Assembly: GCA_012295275.1 (NCBI GenBank)
Contig: CM022665.1
Coordinates: 40,689,152 to 40,749,151, forward strand
Source of the DNA: Chrysomallon squamiferum
Lineage: Eukaryota; Mollusca; Gastropoda; Neomphalida; Peltospiridae
Direction: 5' to 3'
Length of the DNA stretch: 60,000 bases
Under the pieces are notes generated by a model. That model saw only the letters and a program-made list of their open reading frames with translations, had not been told where the DNA came from and made no database searches. This document shows positions 10,092-21,229 of the stretch, piece after piece. Both the position numbers and the translations under genes were made by a program. Position 1 is the stretch's first letter. Every line of letters starts with the position of its first letter.

Positions 10092-11760
10092 TCAGTCAGA
10101 GATAACTGCTGGTAAATCCACACACCAAATTGTTTTATTATTCTCATCCAGCAGATACCATATAACCACCAATCTGATCTGCAAAATAAACAAAACATTA
10201 CTTTTTAAAAAAATGCTCATAGCTTAGAATTACACCAAAATCAGTTCTATACATTTCATACCAGTTACTATTTAAAATAAAGATGAACTATTAAAAAACC
10301 CAGTTTTAACGCATTCATTTAATCTATACAGTTAAAATTTATACATTTATAAATGTCTTTGTAATGCCTTTGTCATGTTAAAATACAATACATACTTGGA
10401 CAAAATGTTAAGAAAAACAATCACAAAAGCTGATGCAAGGTCATACACTAAAGCTACGATAAATTCTTATCTATAAAATTTATGCTTTTAAAATCTATAC
10501 ATATAATTTGATTTAATTTTTTATGAAAATGCAAACCTTGGGATACATTTTTAGGACAGGAACCACAGAGTGGTAGGAATACGATCCTCCACTTTTCAGT
10601 GGGCAAGTCAACCCACAGTTTTTACATGCATCTTCATTTGGAAGATTAAATTTTATTTTGACACCCTCAATATCACCATAAACCTTGGCAGTAGCCTTAG
10701 CTGCATTTTCACCTGGACAAAATGACAAATGATAAAGTAATGAAATTTTATATTTATCAAATTAAAAAAGTTAATTTTAAGAGATTGGTGGTTTGTATCA
10801 CTTTAACTGAAAAAGGTAAACATTTAAAAGAATACTTGCATTAAAATAATGTTAGCTATTAATTTTGAATTTTGAACAGTAAGTAGGGTTCTATGCTGCA
10901 GAAACAATTCCCACCCCCTATTTTTCAAGTTCAGACTGCAGGTAAATTACCACTTAAAATTATAAATATGTCAAAGAATATGATCTTGTATTATATTTTC
11001 AGCATTATTAAAATGTATCAAATTTAAAAAAATGTTAAGTTTGAAATGTCATCTTACCTGCTGTGAAATGAACAATGAATGTGACATTTGTTCCCCGTTT
11101 CAACTGACAGCTATGGCTATCACATGGTTCTGAAGATTCTAATGATGTCACTTTGCCAGCTTGAGGCTCTGAAATATTTAAAAAACATATTTTACATTTT
11201 AATATTTACTCCACAACATACTCCACAAAGTCTACTACTGCAACTAAAATTTTGATGAGAAATATATTGTACCAATTTAAAAAAATAAATAACAGCCTAT
11301 TATATTTGGTGATGGGTGGAACCTGGTACCAAGAAAAGGTAACTACCGTGATACTTATAATTAAAGCTGGGTAATCTTGCAATTTGTGCTTATCCTGTAT
11401 CCCTTGATAATCGAAGTTTTATTATTCATTCATTTATTCATTTATTTATTATTTTTTTTTAATTTATTCATTTATTTTTTTATTTTTTATTTATTCTCCC
11501 TGCTAATTTTAAGAGTAGATACTATTAAAAAAAAAATATATATATATATATTTACAATGCTGGATTCAACGTTACAAGTATAACCATTAGCAATACTACA
11601 GAAATATTAAATATAAATATATTGTTTATACAATATATAGTAATGAATTATGAAGTTAATATAAATATCATTTACCTGCACACGGTTTCCAAAGCAGAAC
11701 CTTATATGCCGAAGCTTCAAAGCAGCCAAGGATTAAAAAAAATATTAGAAATGAATGCAT
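10092..11760 (-). CDS. NPC2-like (ML domain) secreted lipid-binding protein, copy C
   Basis: Exons 11676-11760, 11058-11168, 10537-10712 and 10092-10178 join in phases 1, 1 and 0, exactly as in copies A and B, giving 459 nt (152 aa plus stop). A signal peptide (about residues 1-18) is followed by a first-cysteine motif KPCA instead of the usual KDCG. The remaining family cysteines are in EPCD, HSCQ, DACK, LTCP and IWCV. An additional cysteine (KNCG) sits between the fourth and fifth, making seven in the mature chain, so one may be unpaired or may alter a disulfide. The sequon NVT in exon 2 matches copy B. The exon 3 donor (AAG before GTTTGC) is weak but agrees in position with the paralogues. 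It is most like copy B in exon 4. Function: lipid or sterol carrier by family; ligand unknown. Confidence 0.87.
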
Positions 11761-12136
11761 GCCGAAAACTGTCAGCGTTAACACTGTTTGGGGAACAAAA
11801 TAAATCTAAAAGATTAACAACTTTAAATAGTGGAGAATGTCACACCATAGTCTCGTGACTCTTGCAATTTTCCTGTATCTCCTGGTGATACAAGGGAAGT
11901 AACTCCATATTAATGTCAAGGGTTCGGCCTTAAATAAGGAAACAATTCGACACTTCAAAATATAATTCATCTCCGTTATTAAGTCAAATGTGTATCATTT
12001 CTGCAACATTACAGTATTTTTTTTACTTGTTTATTTTCTTAATTATTTTTATTTTTAAATTATTGTTTATTTTGGTTTCTTTGTTAATAATTATTCATTA
12101 TGGTAAAGGAAACTGGTATTTTAATTATTAGAATTT

Positions 12137-12169
12137 TATTTTATTTTTTTTTTTTTTTTTTTTTTTTTT
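12137..12169. repeat. T-rich homopolymer tract
   Basis: A T-run of about 25 nt with short interruptions on its left side. Confidence 0.8.
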
Positions 12170-13149
12170 ATACCAGTTCTAGATTTAGCAATAATCCATA
12201 ATTACTACAGTTATGAACCAGCTATGAAATCATAAAACAAATGTGATACCAGTCCCAAACATGATAAATAAGTAAAAAGTAATAAATATTTAAAATATTT
12301 AAACAAAAATAAGTGTACTTTGATTTTCACCAAGTCTTTAAGTTTAAAAAAGAGTGTGTGTGTTTGTTTATGTGTTTGTGTGTGTAAAATCTACTGTTAT
12401 TATTTTGAAAAGAATATTCTAAATGTTATTTCACTACTGTTAAATATCTTAATATTATTTAAATTATATCTTTTAGAACTACTGACTTTTATTAACATTA
12501 AGCATGCACTAGATAAATGAACACAAGTAAAAACAGCAGCCAGAAACAGTTTATTATTAATTTATTCTTCCAAATTACACTTCACTAGACAAGTGAAATA
12601 TTACATGCATAAAACTAAATATTAACATAAATTAACTGCACTTTATTCTACACTTCAGCTGTATAAATATTTCTAGCTATAGACAACCAATGTGAACTGG
12701 CTTTATATCTTACTATTACAATGATTTGCCCTTTCATATATAAATATGAGTTGACAAAAATACAAATTTGCTCAAAGAGCAAAACACAATAGTCTCTTAT
12801 TTCTCACCATCTGACTGGTCATAGTAACTTCATGTATTTCACATGATCAAATTTTTTTTTTTTTTTTTTTACCAAGAAAGAATGGTGGACTGAAATTCAA
12901 CAAAATCATTAGGGAGGGAGAGAGTAAATTGTTTTCAGTTAAAAAATCAGAAAACTATGAATAAGAAAAACATTTGTAACACATTTTTTAAATTGTTTTT
13001 AATTTTTAATTTTTTTATCTTGTTTAAGTGTTAAAACCATACTGAAATCAAAGCAATTTTGGTAATTATTAGTTTTTGAAGAAGATATAATTTGATACAA
13101 ATTTTTATAAATAATAGTAATCATTTTTTTCCATCTTCTTCTTGGTTTT

Positions 13150-13152
<3 letters not shown>

Positions 13153-13195
<43 letters not shown>
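13153..13195. repeat. 43-bp poly(T) tract
   Basis: Uninterrupted T-run, read as poly(A) on the minus strand. I found no well-placed AATAAA just upstream on the minus strand, so a retroposed-transcript origin is not supported. Confidence 0.9.
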
Positions 13196-13196
<1 letters not shown>

Positions 13197-14192
13197 GAAA
13201 AGTGTTTTGTGTTAATATTTCTTTTACATTAATTTATCTTTGAACTGTCTTTTAATATAAGACTGTATGAAGAAAATTTTATTTTAAAAAATATTATATT
13301 TTATTGATAATAATAAAAAACCTTTGAAAATGATTAAATACGTAGTTAAATGACCAGAATTACTTTTACTCAGTAATCAAAAATTAAAATGTGACTTAAT
13401 TACTTATGCTAAAGGCAATATCTGACAAAGCACAACTTATATGAATCTAGTGATACTAAATAATATAGTATACGAGGAATGTAAAACAGTATTTTAATGT
13501 TATAAGAAAGTTTCTATCTTATTCTAAGACATTTATGCTGGTGAAAATATTATTGTTTGTTATTGCTACTACAACTACAACTATAATAATAACAATAATA
13601 TTAATTATAATAATAATGGTAGTAGTAGCAGTAATAACTGTAGTAGTAGTAGTAATAATAATAATAATAATAATAATAAAATACCATAAAATAAATGGTA
13701 AGAATCTAAATTAAAAGACTGGAAAAATGACAAATACTGCTTACACTAATTAAGTGATAAATTAAAGCCTATTTTTATTCAACCAATAATAAAAGTACCT
13801 CGCATCACAAATATATGTATATATATATATATACATATAACAAATTTCATTGTACCATATAATAGAAGTGTGTCACCATGGGGACACAAATCTAATGGAT
13901 AAAGATTAATTCAAATTTACCTTTGGATACTAAATAAATAAACAGCAGTAAATGATAATTAAAACTATTTTTGTTATTCATACATATATAACTATGCAGT
14001 TTTAAAATCTACATTATGATCTAGATTCCTATTTCACATTTAATAACAATATCTCAAAACAATTTTAATATTAATGATTTCTTGATATTCAATCAGAATA
14101 CATTATCTATGCATGTTAGAATATATTACAGATATTGCACGATTTTAAACCCTGTAGTACTATAACTAATAAGTTAAAAAACAATAATTAAG

Positions 14193-14215
14193 AAAAAAAA
14201 AAAAAAAAAAAAAAA
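14193..14215. repeat. poly(A) tract
   Basis: A-run of 23 nt. Confidence 0.9.
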
Positions 14216-14496
14216 GATCATACATAATTAACTAGATAATACAAATTTATTTGATCAAACTGCATGAATTGGCAATAGTCAATAATCAATAGATTGTACT
14301 AACGTTATCAAAAAGAAAAAGAAGAAATCATTTAATGCACTAAAGAATATCACATTATCATTTAACACATTTCTATAGGCACAAATACTGTGTGTTTCCA
14401 ATGTAGTGCACAGATAACATGAAGATGGAAATAACTCACTATATACATGCAGTGAACAATAATCAATAACACAAATACACAACACAGTTCAATCAG

Positions 14497-14770
14497 CCTT
14501 GGTGACACAATGGATAAGCCATCAATATTAAGACTGTTAGGTCCTGGGTTTGTATACTAGTATCAGCTAATATCCACTGACGTTTCATAGGGGTGGGAGA
14601 GTCGGTTGGAGGTGTGAAACTGTTTCACACTTGGTTTTTTTCTTTAATCATCAACAACTCACTGTCTTCTAGAATCTAAGCCCACGACAGACGTGCAGAA
14701 ACCATAAGCCGGTCAAAGCATGGCTGACCGAATACAGAACATTAAACCTTCATACACTGAATATTTACAG
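14497..14770 (+). mobile_element. tRNA-derived SINE (decayed)
   Basis: The left part reads like a tRNA head: an A-box-like GGTGACACAATGGATAAGCC (14511 onward) and, about 30 nt later, a degenerate B-box in GTCCTGGGTTTG. The body after it (GGGGTGGGAGAG, CACTGTC, AGCCCACGACAG) and the tail (GAACATTAAACCTTC) follow, in order, the layout of mollusc tRNA-SINEs as I remember them. It is more GC-rich than its surroundings. The minus-strand element near 50.9 kb shares the TAAGCCA core and a similar tail. Pol III boxes are decayed, so it is probably transcriptionally dead. Boundaries are approximate. Confidence 0.55.
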
Positions 14771-15418
14771 AGAAGTGAACAATCAATACTTTTTTTTATA
14801 TATATACTAGCTTAGATTGTCTACTGTTGAAAAATCGATTATGAAAACAAAACAACACAAACAAAAATATACATTTATATATATCTTACAAATGGTTGAC
14901 TTAATAAATTCATAAAAAAGATAAAAACAGATTTAAATAGCTGTGATAAAAGAATGTAAATAAAAATGCATCAGTTTTAATAAGTATTTTCATAAATATT
15001 GTTGGTCATGGAATAAAATGAGATCCATGGTTTTTTCTAATTTCCTAGTGTTTCAATGTTTCAAGCTGATATAACTTAATAATTTTAATAACTTAATTTC
15101 AGTGACGGTTTGTATTTGATCTACAATAATAATACCAAAAACAGAATACAATGAAGAAATTGAGATTCATACTTCTGTTTATGTTCTTGTTAGTATCACT
15201 GAAAATTGCAAGTGTATTCATATACATATATAATAGAAAAACAAAACAAAACATCTGTGGATTGATTCTTTTCAGCCACTTAGTTGACTTGCAAATGAAG
15301 TAAATTAGTTTTCTGTATATTTTGATATAATATCATTTACAGAATTAGTATTCCAAAATGGAAAGAAATTTCCCTCATTTTCTGATTTTAGATTACAAAC
15401 ACCTTTACATAAATGTAT

Positions 15419-15448
15419 ACACACAGACATGCGCACACATACACACAG

Positions 15449-15481
<33 letters not shown>

Positions 15482-15497
15482 TACACACACACACACA
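15419..15497. repeat. (CA)n microsatellite
   Basis: Imperfect CA repeat of about 80 bp with a few ATA interruptions. Confidence 0.92.
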
Positions 15498-16134
15498 AAC
15501 CTGGCACACAAATAGCAGTGTATTTTAATTTCATTATATTAGTTTCAAAAGTTGAAGTCATATTTATAAGGAGACTAACTGCTTGAAAATAAAAGTAAAT
15601 TATATATATATACTCACACATACACACATAATGTACAACAAAATTAAAACACCTCATACAATTCGTAAACCATAACAACATTTCAAAATCACCCTGTGAA
15701 CCCTGTAATCAACAATTCAAAGTTACTTTTTTTTAAATTTACATTACTCTGTCAAGCAGATAATATTATTTTTAAAAAATTAAAAATTGTTAATGGACCA
15801 CAGCTAATAAAATCTATAGTGGCTGTGCTTGAAGTGCAATAATCAATATTATGACAGATTCAGCTGTGAAAAGACAAAAACAAAGATACTTTAAGGATTT
15901 TTACAATTGATTAAATGACATGCTTAATTTAGAGGCTCAAGTTTGAGTCATCCCAGATAAATATTTAGAAAAGAAAGAAAAACAAAAGCAAACATATCTA
16001 AAAATGCATATAAAGAAAATAAATGTTCAAGTGATACAGCAGTAAGAACAAATCAGTTTAATTAATTTTGTTGGAAACAAAATTATTGAAGATGTGATCA
16101 TTCTAAAACCGTAATTAATTTTCAAAAACATCTG

Positions 16135-16310
16135 AATGTAATTTAGAAATACTGGAAAATTGCAATATAATTTTAGAAAATACTGGAAAACAAAAAATAT
16201 AATTCTAAAAAATTCTGGAAACAATAAATATAATTTAAAAAAAGAAATACTGATTTCAGAAAAACAGGAATCTCCTAATATAATTTTAGAAGATTCTGGA
16301 AAGCTGAAAT
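16135..16310. repeat. diverged minisatellite, 31-34 bp unit, about 5 copies
   Basis: The core words ACTGGAAA, TCTGGAAA and TATAATTTTAGAA recur at starts 16151, 16182, 16214, 16248 and 16295. The first four are 31-34 bp apart; the last is longer by an insertion. Confidence 0.65.
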
Positions 16311-17263
16311 ATTAGTTTGAAAATGCAATCAATGTTGTTGATGTTATTGATATGAAATGTACATATTTACATACCAAATGTATAAGAAAAATTAAAATGC
16401 ATATCAAACAAGATGATCTATTTTAAATAAAAGTTTAGTTGTGTTTCAAAATGAACCTTACATACAACTCAATATACCCTGAGTCATTTTCAACAACAAT
16501 TAATACAAAAATGTTTAAAGAAAAAGAAAAGATATTTAAGATATTTCCTAAACAAAGCAAACAGTCATCATGAAAAGAAAAAAAATACATATATATAAAG
16601 CATAATTAAAAGAAATAAAATGAGATCCCAGTCCACCCTTAGATTGAACAAGTATGTCTGTATTTATAAAATTTAAAAATAAATGCAGGTAAATGCAGTT
16701 AATAACTACCTATCTGAGCACCTGTAAATAAATCTCTTATTTTGCATTATGTAAAACAATAAAAACGAAATAGTCAAATCTGTCTGTACAAGATTAAATA
16801 ATACTTTAATAACATTTAGTTTTAGAAGTGTTGTTGTTATAGATCAGCAGAATGAAGATTATTAATTAATTAATTTTAAATCCTATTAAATCCATGATTT
16901 ATAAATCTCAAAAATAAAACAACTAATGTTTAAACTAATTTACATTATTCCTCTTATTGTTGTTGTTGTCATTATCATTACTGTTGTTGCTATTACTTTT
17001 CAAATTTATTTTAATTAATTAACATTTCAGTCCTGCTGATAACATTTTTTCAGTGTTAACTGACAGTAATATATTTAAAAAGTGGAAGAAATACAACGTA
17101 CACAATTCAGTTCGTGCTCTCAAAAAGAATGGTGGAAAATACCAAAAAATGAATTATTACAATACAGCAAAATTATTAAATATTGGTGGTATGATAACAT
17201 GTTTTGGTTTCTAGTAGTATAAATTTTAAGTTGTATTAGATGTACAAGATAAAATTATAACCA

Positions 17264-17296
17264 TTTATTTATTTATTTATTTATTTATTTATTTGC
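17264..17296. repeat. (TTTA)n microsatellite
   Basis: About eight TTTA units. Confidence 0.85.
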
Positions 17297-17693
17297 AGTT
17301 ACAATATGTGGTTATGAAACAAAAACATTTTTAAAATAATACATTAATAATTCAATATTGTGACCATTAGTATTATAATAATACTGAGTAAATATTACTA
17401 TAATAAACTCTGATATATGTTATTTAATACCAGTAACATGTAAAGGTTATGACAATAAAGAAATTGATAAATATCAAGGTAATCTGATAATATATTTATC
17501 TGATAACCTAGAATTATAGGGGCAAGGAAAGGTAAAATAAATGCCCAGCATACTTGTAAATTATCTGTACTGTATTAGTACAATATAACAGTTAAAAATA
17601 AAAGTAAAATATTTATAACAAGATCGATTCTATTCTGTAAAGTCACATACTTCTATGTATACATGAGAAAATTTGTGAACACAGAAATACTTG

Positions 17694-17716
17694 CCACACA
17701 CACACACACACACACA
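17694..17716. repeat. (CA)n microsatellite
   Basis: About 11 CA units. Confidence 0.9.
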
Positions 17717-18257
17717 TTTTATTTGAGATAAACATAGTTTATAGGTACATTAGTACATACAACTCTTAATAAATGGGTAATGTAAATATTTAAACATAAA
17801 TGTATTCATACTAAAACAAATTTTCATCAATACTGTTACTAAAAATGTGAATGATAAAATGACATAAATAATAATATCATATCAAAAGTAAATTTAAAAT
17901 AATACATTAAATTCAAAAACATAGACTAGCATATTAATCTATCATTAATATTTGACAAAGATCTTATTTTAAAAGAAAAATAACAATATAAAAAATAGCA
18001 GTACAAAAACTTAAAAAATTATCTGTATCAACCATCAAAAACATTACATAAAATGTTAACATTATCAAAATCATTATGATTTAGGTATCCAAAAAAGAAA
18101 AAAAGAAGAAGAAAGAAAAATCCTCTTTGAGAAGAATATGATACGATGTTATCTAAAGACTTACTGATATTTAAAATCAGATGTTTTCACACTTAAAATT
18201 TATTCAGATCAATCCTAATTACTTCTAAAATATTGACAACATAACACTTTAGCAAGG

Positions 18258-18261
<4 letters not shown>

Positions 18262-18304
<43 letters not shown>
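18262..18304. repeat. (AT)n microsatellite
   Basis: About 21 AT units, in sequence that may be distal 3' UTR or intergenic DNA. Confidence 0.92.
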
Positions 18305-18308
<4 letters not shown>

Positions 18309-20774
18309 TAAAAAAGCCTGTTCCAAATACAAACTGATTTTTTTACTATCAAACATGACTACTATTTCTATTTTCATATAATTTAGATTTTCTGGGTAAA
18401 GCTTTGTGTGCCTTCAATTTAATATGTGTGTGTGTTTTGAGCATGCAAGGATATGTTTTAAGACATTTCTGATTTCAGTTTTAAACAATATTTTTACAGT
18501 TTAGGGTCAAGAAACCTTAATACTTTGTAAGGCCCGACCAAAGTGATTAAGATTTTAAGCTTAAATTTTCCGATTTCCAGTATTTAGACTTGATATATTA
18601 ATTACAAGAAGCTGATATTCTTAAGCTTGAAATCATGGGGATGTTATTGATTTTCATTGTTGTCTTGATTTCGCTGTGTTGCATGCGGTGAATAATTCAT
18701 GTAAGTGATGCTATCAGTAACATTACAGCAAATATGTAAAGGTTCTGAGATAGTCATTCAAGATTTGAATGCATTGCACTGCTTTTCATTATTGTTTTCA
18801 GTAATTTGTACCATCAAAAAGCTTCAAGGATAATGAAAAAAGAACTTTAAAAAATGAAAGACCTGAGAAAAAAAAAAATGTAAAAAAAAAAAAAGATTGT
18901 GAAAAATAAAACAGATCAATTAAAAACACAAACTGAATAACATATATATCTATATAGAAATCTTTTGATATGCATCATTTTAAAGTAAAATATTTTAGCT
19001 ATCAAACATATTTCATAAATGTACCTATACTAATTTTTAATTCAACTATTTTCCATGCCTGTGTGGGTAATACCAGGTGTATTGAAATATGCAGTGTATT
19101 ATTCTGAAATATAGTTTTGAAACAAAAGAGTGAACACGCAAGATATTCTTTTATACTATAACTGTAATAAACACTAGAAACAAATTATCATAGTTTTAAA
19201 ATATGGGTAAACATTTTTATAACTAGTTCTTGGTCAAGGTCAAATCTGGATTAATTTCAACACTGCACCAACAAATGACGATTAACATTGACCTTATTTA
19301 TATATCTGTCTGTCTGACTATCTTTTTCTACAGAGGTCATACAAATGTTATTTACAAATTAAAAGTAAACTGGAATACAACTGAAGAGAGTTATCAGGGG
19401 AGATCAGTCCATTCAATTTATTTCAATATTAATTATACTAATGCTGATATACGAAATTATATTGATATTGGTTTATAAAATATTGAACTTATTCAGAAAA
19501 CAGAAGCAATAAGGAAAAAGGAATCTATTAAAATTAGTAGATTTAAATTTGAGCTATTTTGTAAGGGGTTTGAAATGTTTTGAATCTTTATAGAAAGTGT
19601 ATATAATAATAGTGAACCCAGTTCTCATAAGATGTTTCTTACTGGAGAAATCCCTGACTGCTGTTTTCTGAATGGAATTAAATATTGTTTAAACCAATAA
19701 ATACAATTAGAGATCATAGTATTTTTCACAAATTTTGTTAATATAATCGATATACAATGATTATGAATCAAAATATATTTTTAAAAGATGTTTTTTTTTT
19801 TTTTTTAAATTAAAAAGAATAAACAAAGAAAGAAAAAAATAATAATAATAAATTGATAAAATAAGGAACAAATAGATATTGTGCAAGCAACATTCCAAAA
19901 TACTAAAACACTATGCCAACACACAATAATCACTCAGTACATAATCCTAATTATTATTATAATCAACACTCTAATAGTTCACACAATCTGCTAACATTTT
20001 CTTGAAAACATTCTAAATATCAAGTATTTTGTTTTTCTAAACAAGAATTATTTTCATACAAGTCAAAAGAAGACATGATTTTAAGTACATGCAGTCAAAA
20101 TACAAATCATTTATATGATAACAAAATCATATTTTCTATACAATATTGCCAAATAAAAAACAAATTTCAAGTGTTGTTTATGTACAGACATGTAACTGAT
20201 TATAAATGCACCCAAAAATTGTGCAAATTCAGCAAATCATTTCTTATTAATTATTGATAAATTATGTAAATACAACAAAACAAAAACAAAAACCATAAAT
20301 AAATAAATTGTACATTATTCAACTCAGATTTGCACCCTGTTATCAGTAAAAACAAACAAACAAACAAGAAAACAACCAGTCATTTATAGAAATAGTTTCT
20401 ATAAACAAACATATCCTTTTTCAAATAATGTGTCTCGTTTCGAAATAGAGTCCAGTTACAACAAGACTCACATATCTCTGTTTCTAAAATCTACAGTCAT
20501 CTTCTAAAACACAGTGTCTACCATCTACTCCTTTCTAAATCTACTAATGTACAACACAAAATGCTTCATCACAATCTATGGCCAGTCGTAAACCTTAAAT
20601 TTGTGTTATTTATGTTTTTTCTTTCTGTACCACTTATCTAATAATTTAGCCACACTCTTCAGTCCATGTCCAGTTTTTAAAAGAATGTCCAGTTATTCAA
20701 ACTTTCAGAATCTATGATTCATATTGTATGCTTAGGAATTAATTAATATTAGTCCCATAATAATATTCTCATCA

Positions 20775-20780
20775 TTTATT
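20775..20780 (-). promoter_or_regulatory. candidate proximal polyadenylation signal of the stonin gene
   Basis: Minus-strand AATAAA about 196 nt past the stonin stop at 20976. Further candidates follow downstream, so the 3' UTR could be longer. Confidence 0.35.
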
Positions 20781-20975
20781 ATGCATGTTTTATGAATATT
20801 CATCATCAGAACTGCGTAACTTTTAAAACTCTCATTTCCTTAAGCTGTCAGCATCCAGTATTATAATGATAATCATCAACAGAATTATGCAACAAAACTT
20901 TTATATGCCACACCCTTAATGCTGTCAATCATTGTTAACTCCACCAATCACAACCTCTGTTACATTTCACTGTTA

Positions 20976-21229
20976 TTAGTCACTTCCATTCTCAGAATCG
21001 GTCTCAGTCATGTGTTCTATTTCCACCTTGTACCGGTACTTGGCAGCACAATGTACCCACTTTTCAGGTGGGTTGGGACATGTCACAGATATGGACCTGA
21101 CTTGAGCCTTTGACACTGTACATGCTGGCATTGTAAAGGCAACGTCTGCATATTTTTCAAAGGTTTCTGGCACCTCGTCGTGAGCCCCAAGATCCAGCCT
21201 CAGTACAAAAAGGTGACTCTTGTAAGCAC
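20976..21229 (-). CDS. terminal stonin exon (end of the mu-homology domain)
   Basis: A 254-nt exon encoding the last 84 residues, beginning GAYKSHLFVL and ending ENGSD before TAA. Read without it, the large exon runs into the intron and stops after seven spurious residues (the frame closes at 23737). Splicing CAAG at 23760 to the GT at 21229 restores a continuous mu-homology domain with its expected final beta-strands (VRSISVTCPNPP, KYRYKVEIE). The acceptor is TTTCAG. A 77-bp tandem repeat begins within about 10 bp on the intron side. Confidence 0.93.

Larger units (their letters stand above)
11761..20975. other. 9-kb AT-rich stretch between NPC2-like copy C and the stonin gene
   Basis: No coding exon could be supported. 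It contains long homopolymers (T-run 13153-13195, A-run 14193-14215), CA, AT and TTTA microsatellites, a short diverged minisatellite near 16.1 kb and a tRNA-derived SINE near 14.5 kb. The right end is 3' UTR of the minus-strand stonin; how far the UTR runs is unknown. A short motif GGGAAGTAACTCC near 11.9 kb resembles words I recall as common in mollusc interspersed repeats. Confidence 0.5.

Noticed and set aside
13153-13195. Poly(T) as the tail of a minus-strand processed retrocopy
   Set aside because: No suitably placed AATAAA and no coding remnant next to it.
13871-13886. Palindrome-like TGTCACCATGGGGACA resembling an RFX X-box
   Set aside because: Imperfect at the symmetric positions and isolated from any known promoter; chance match is likely.
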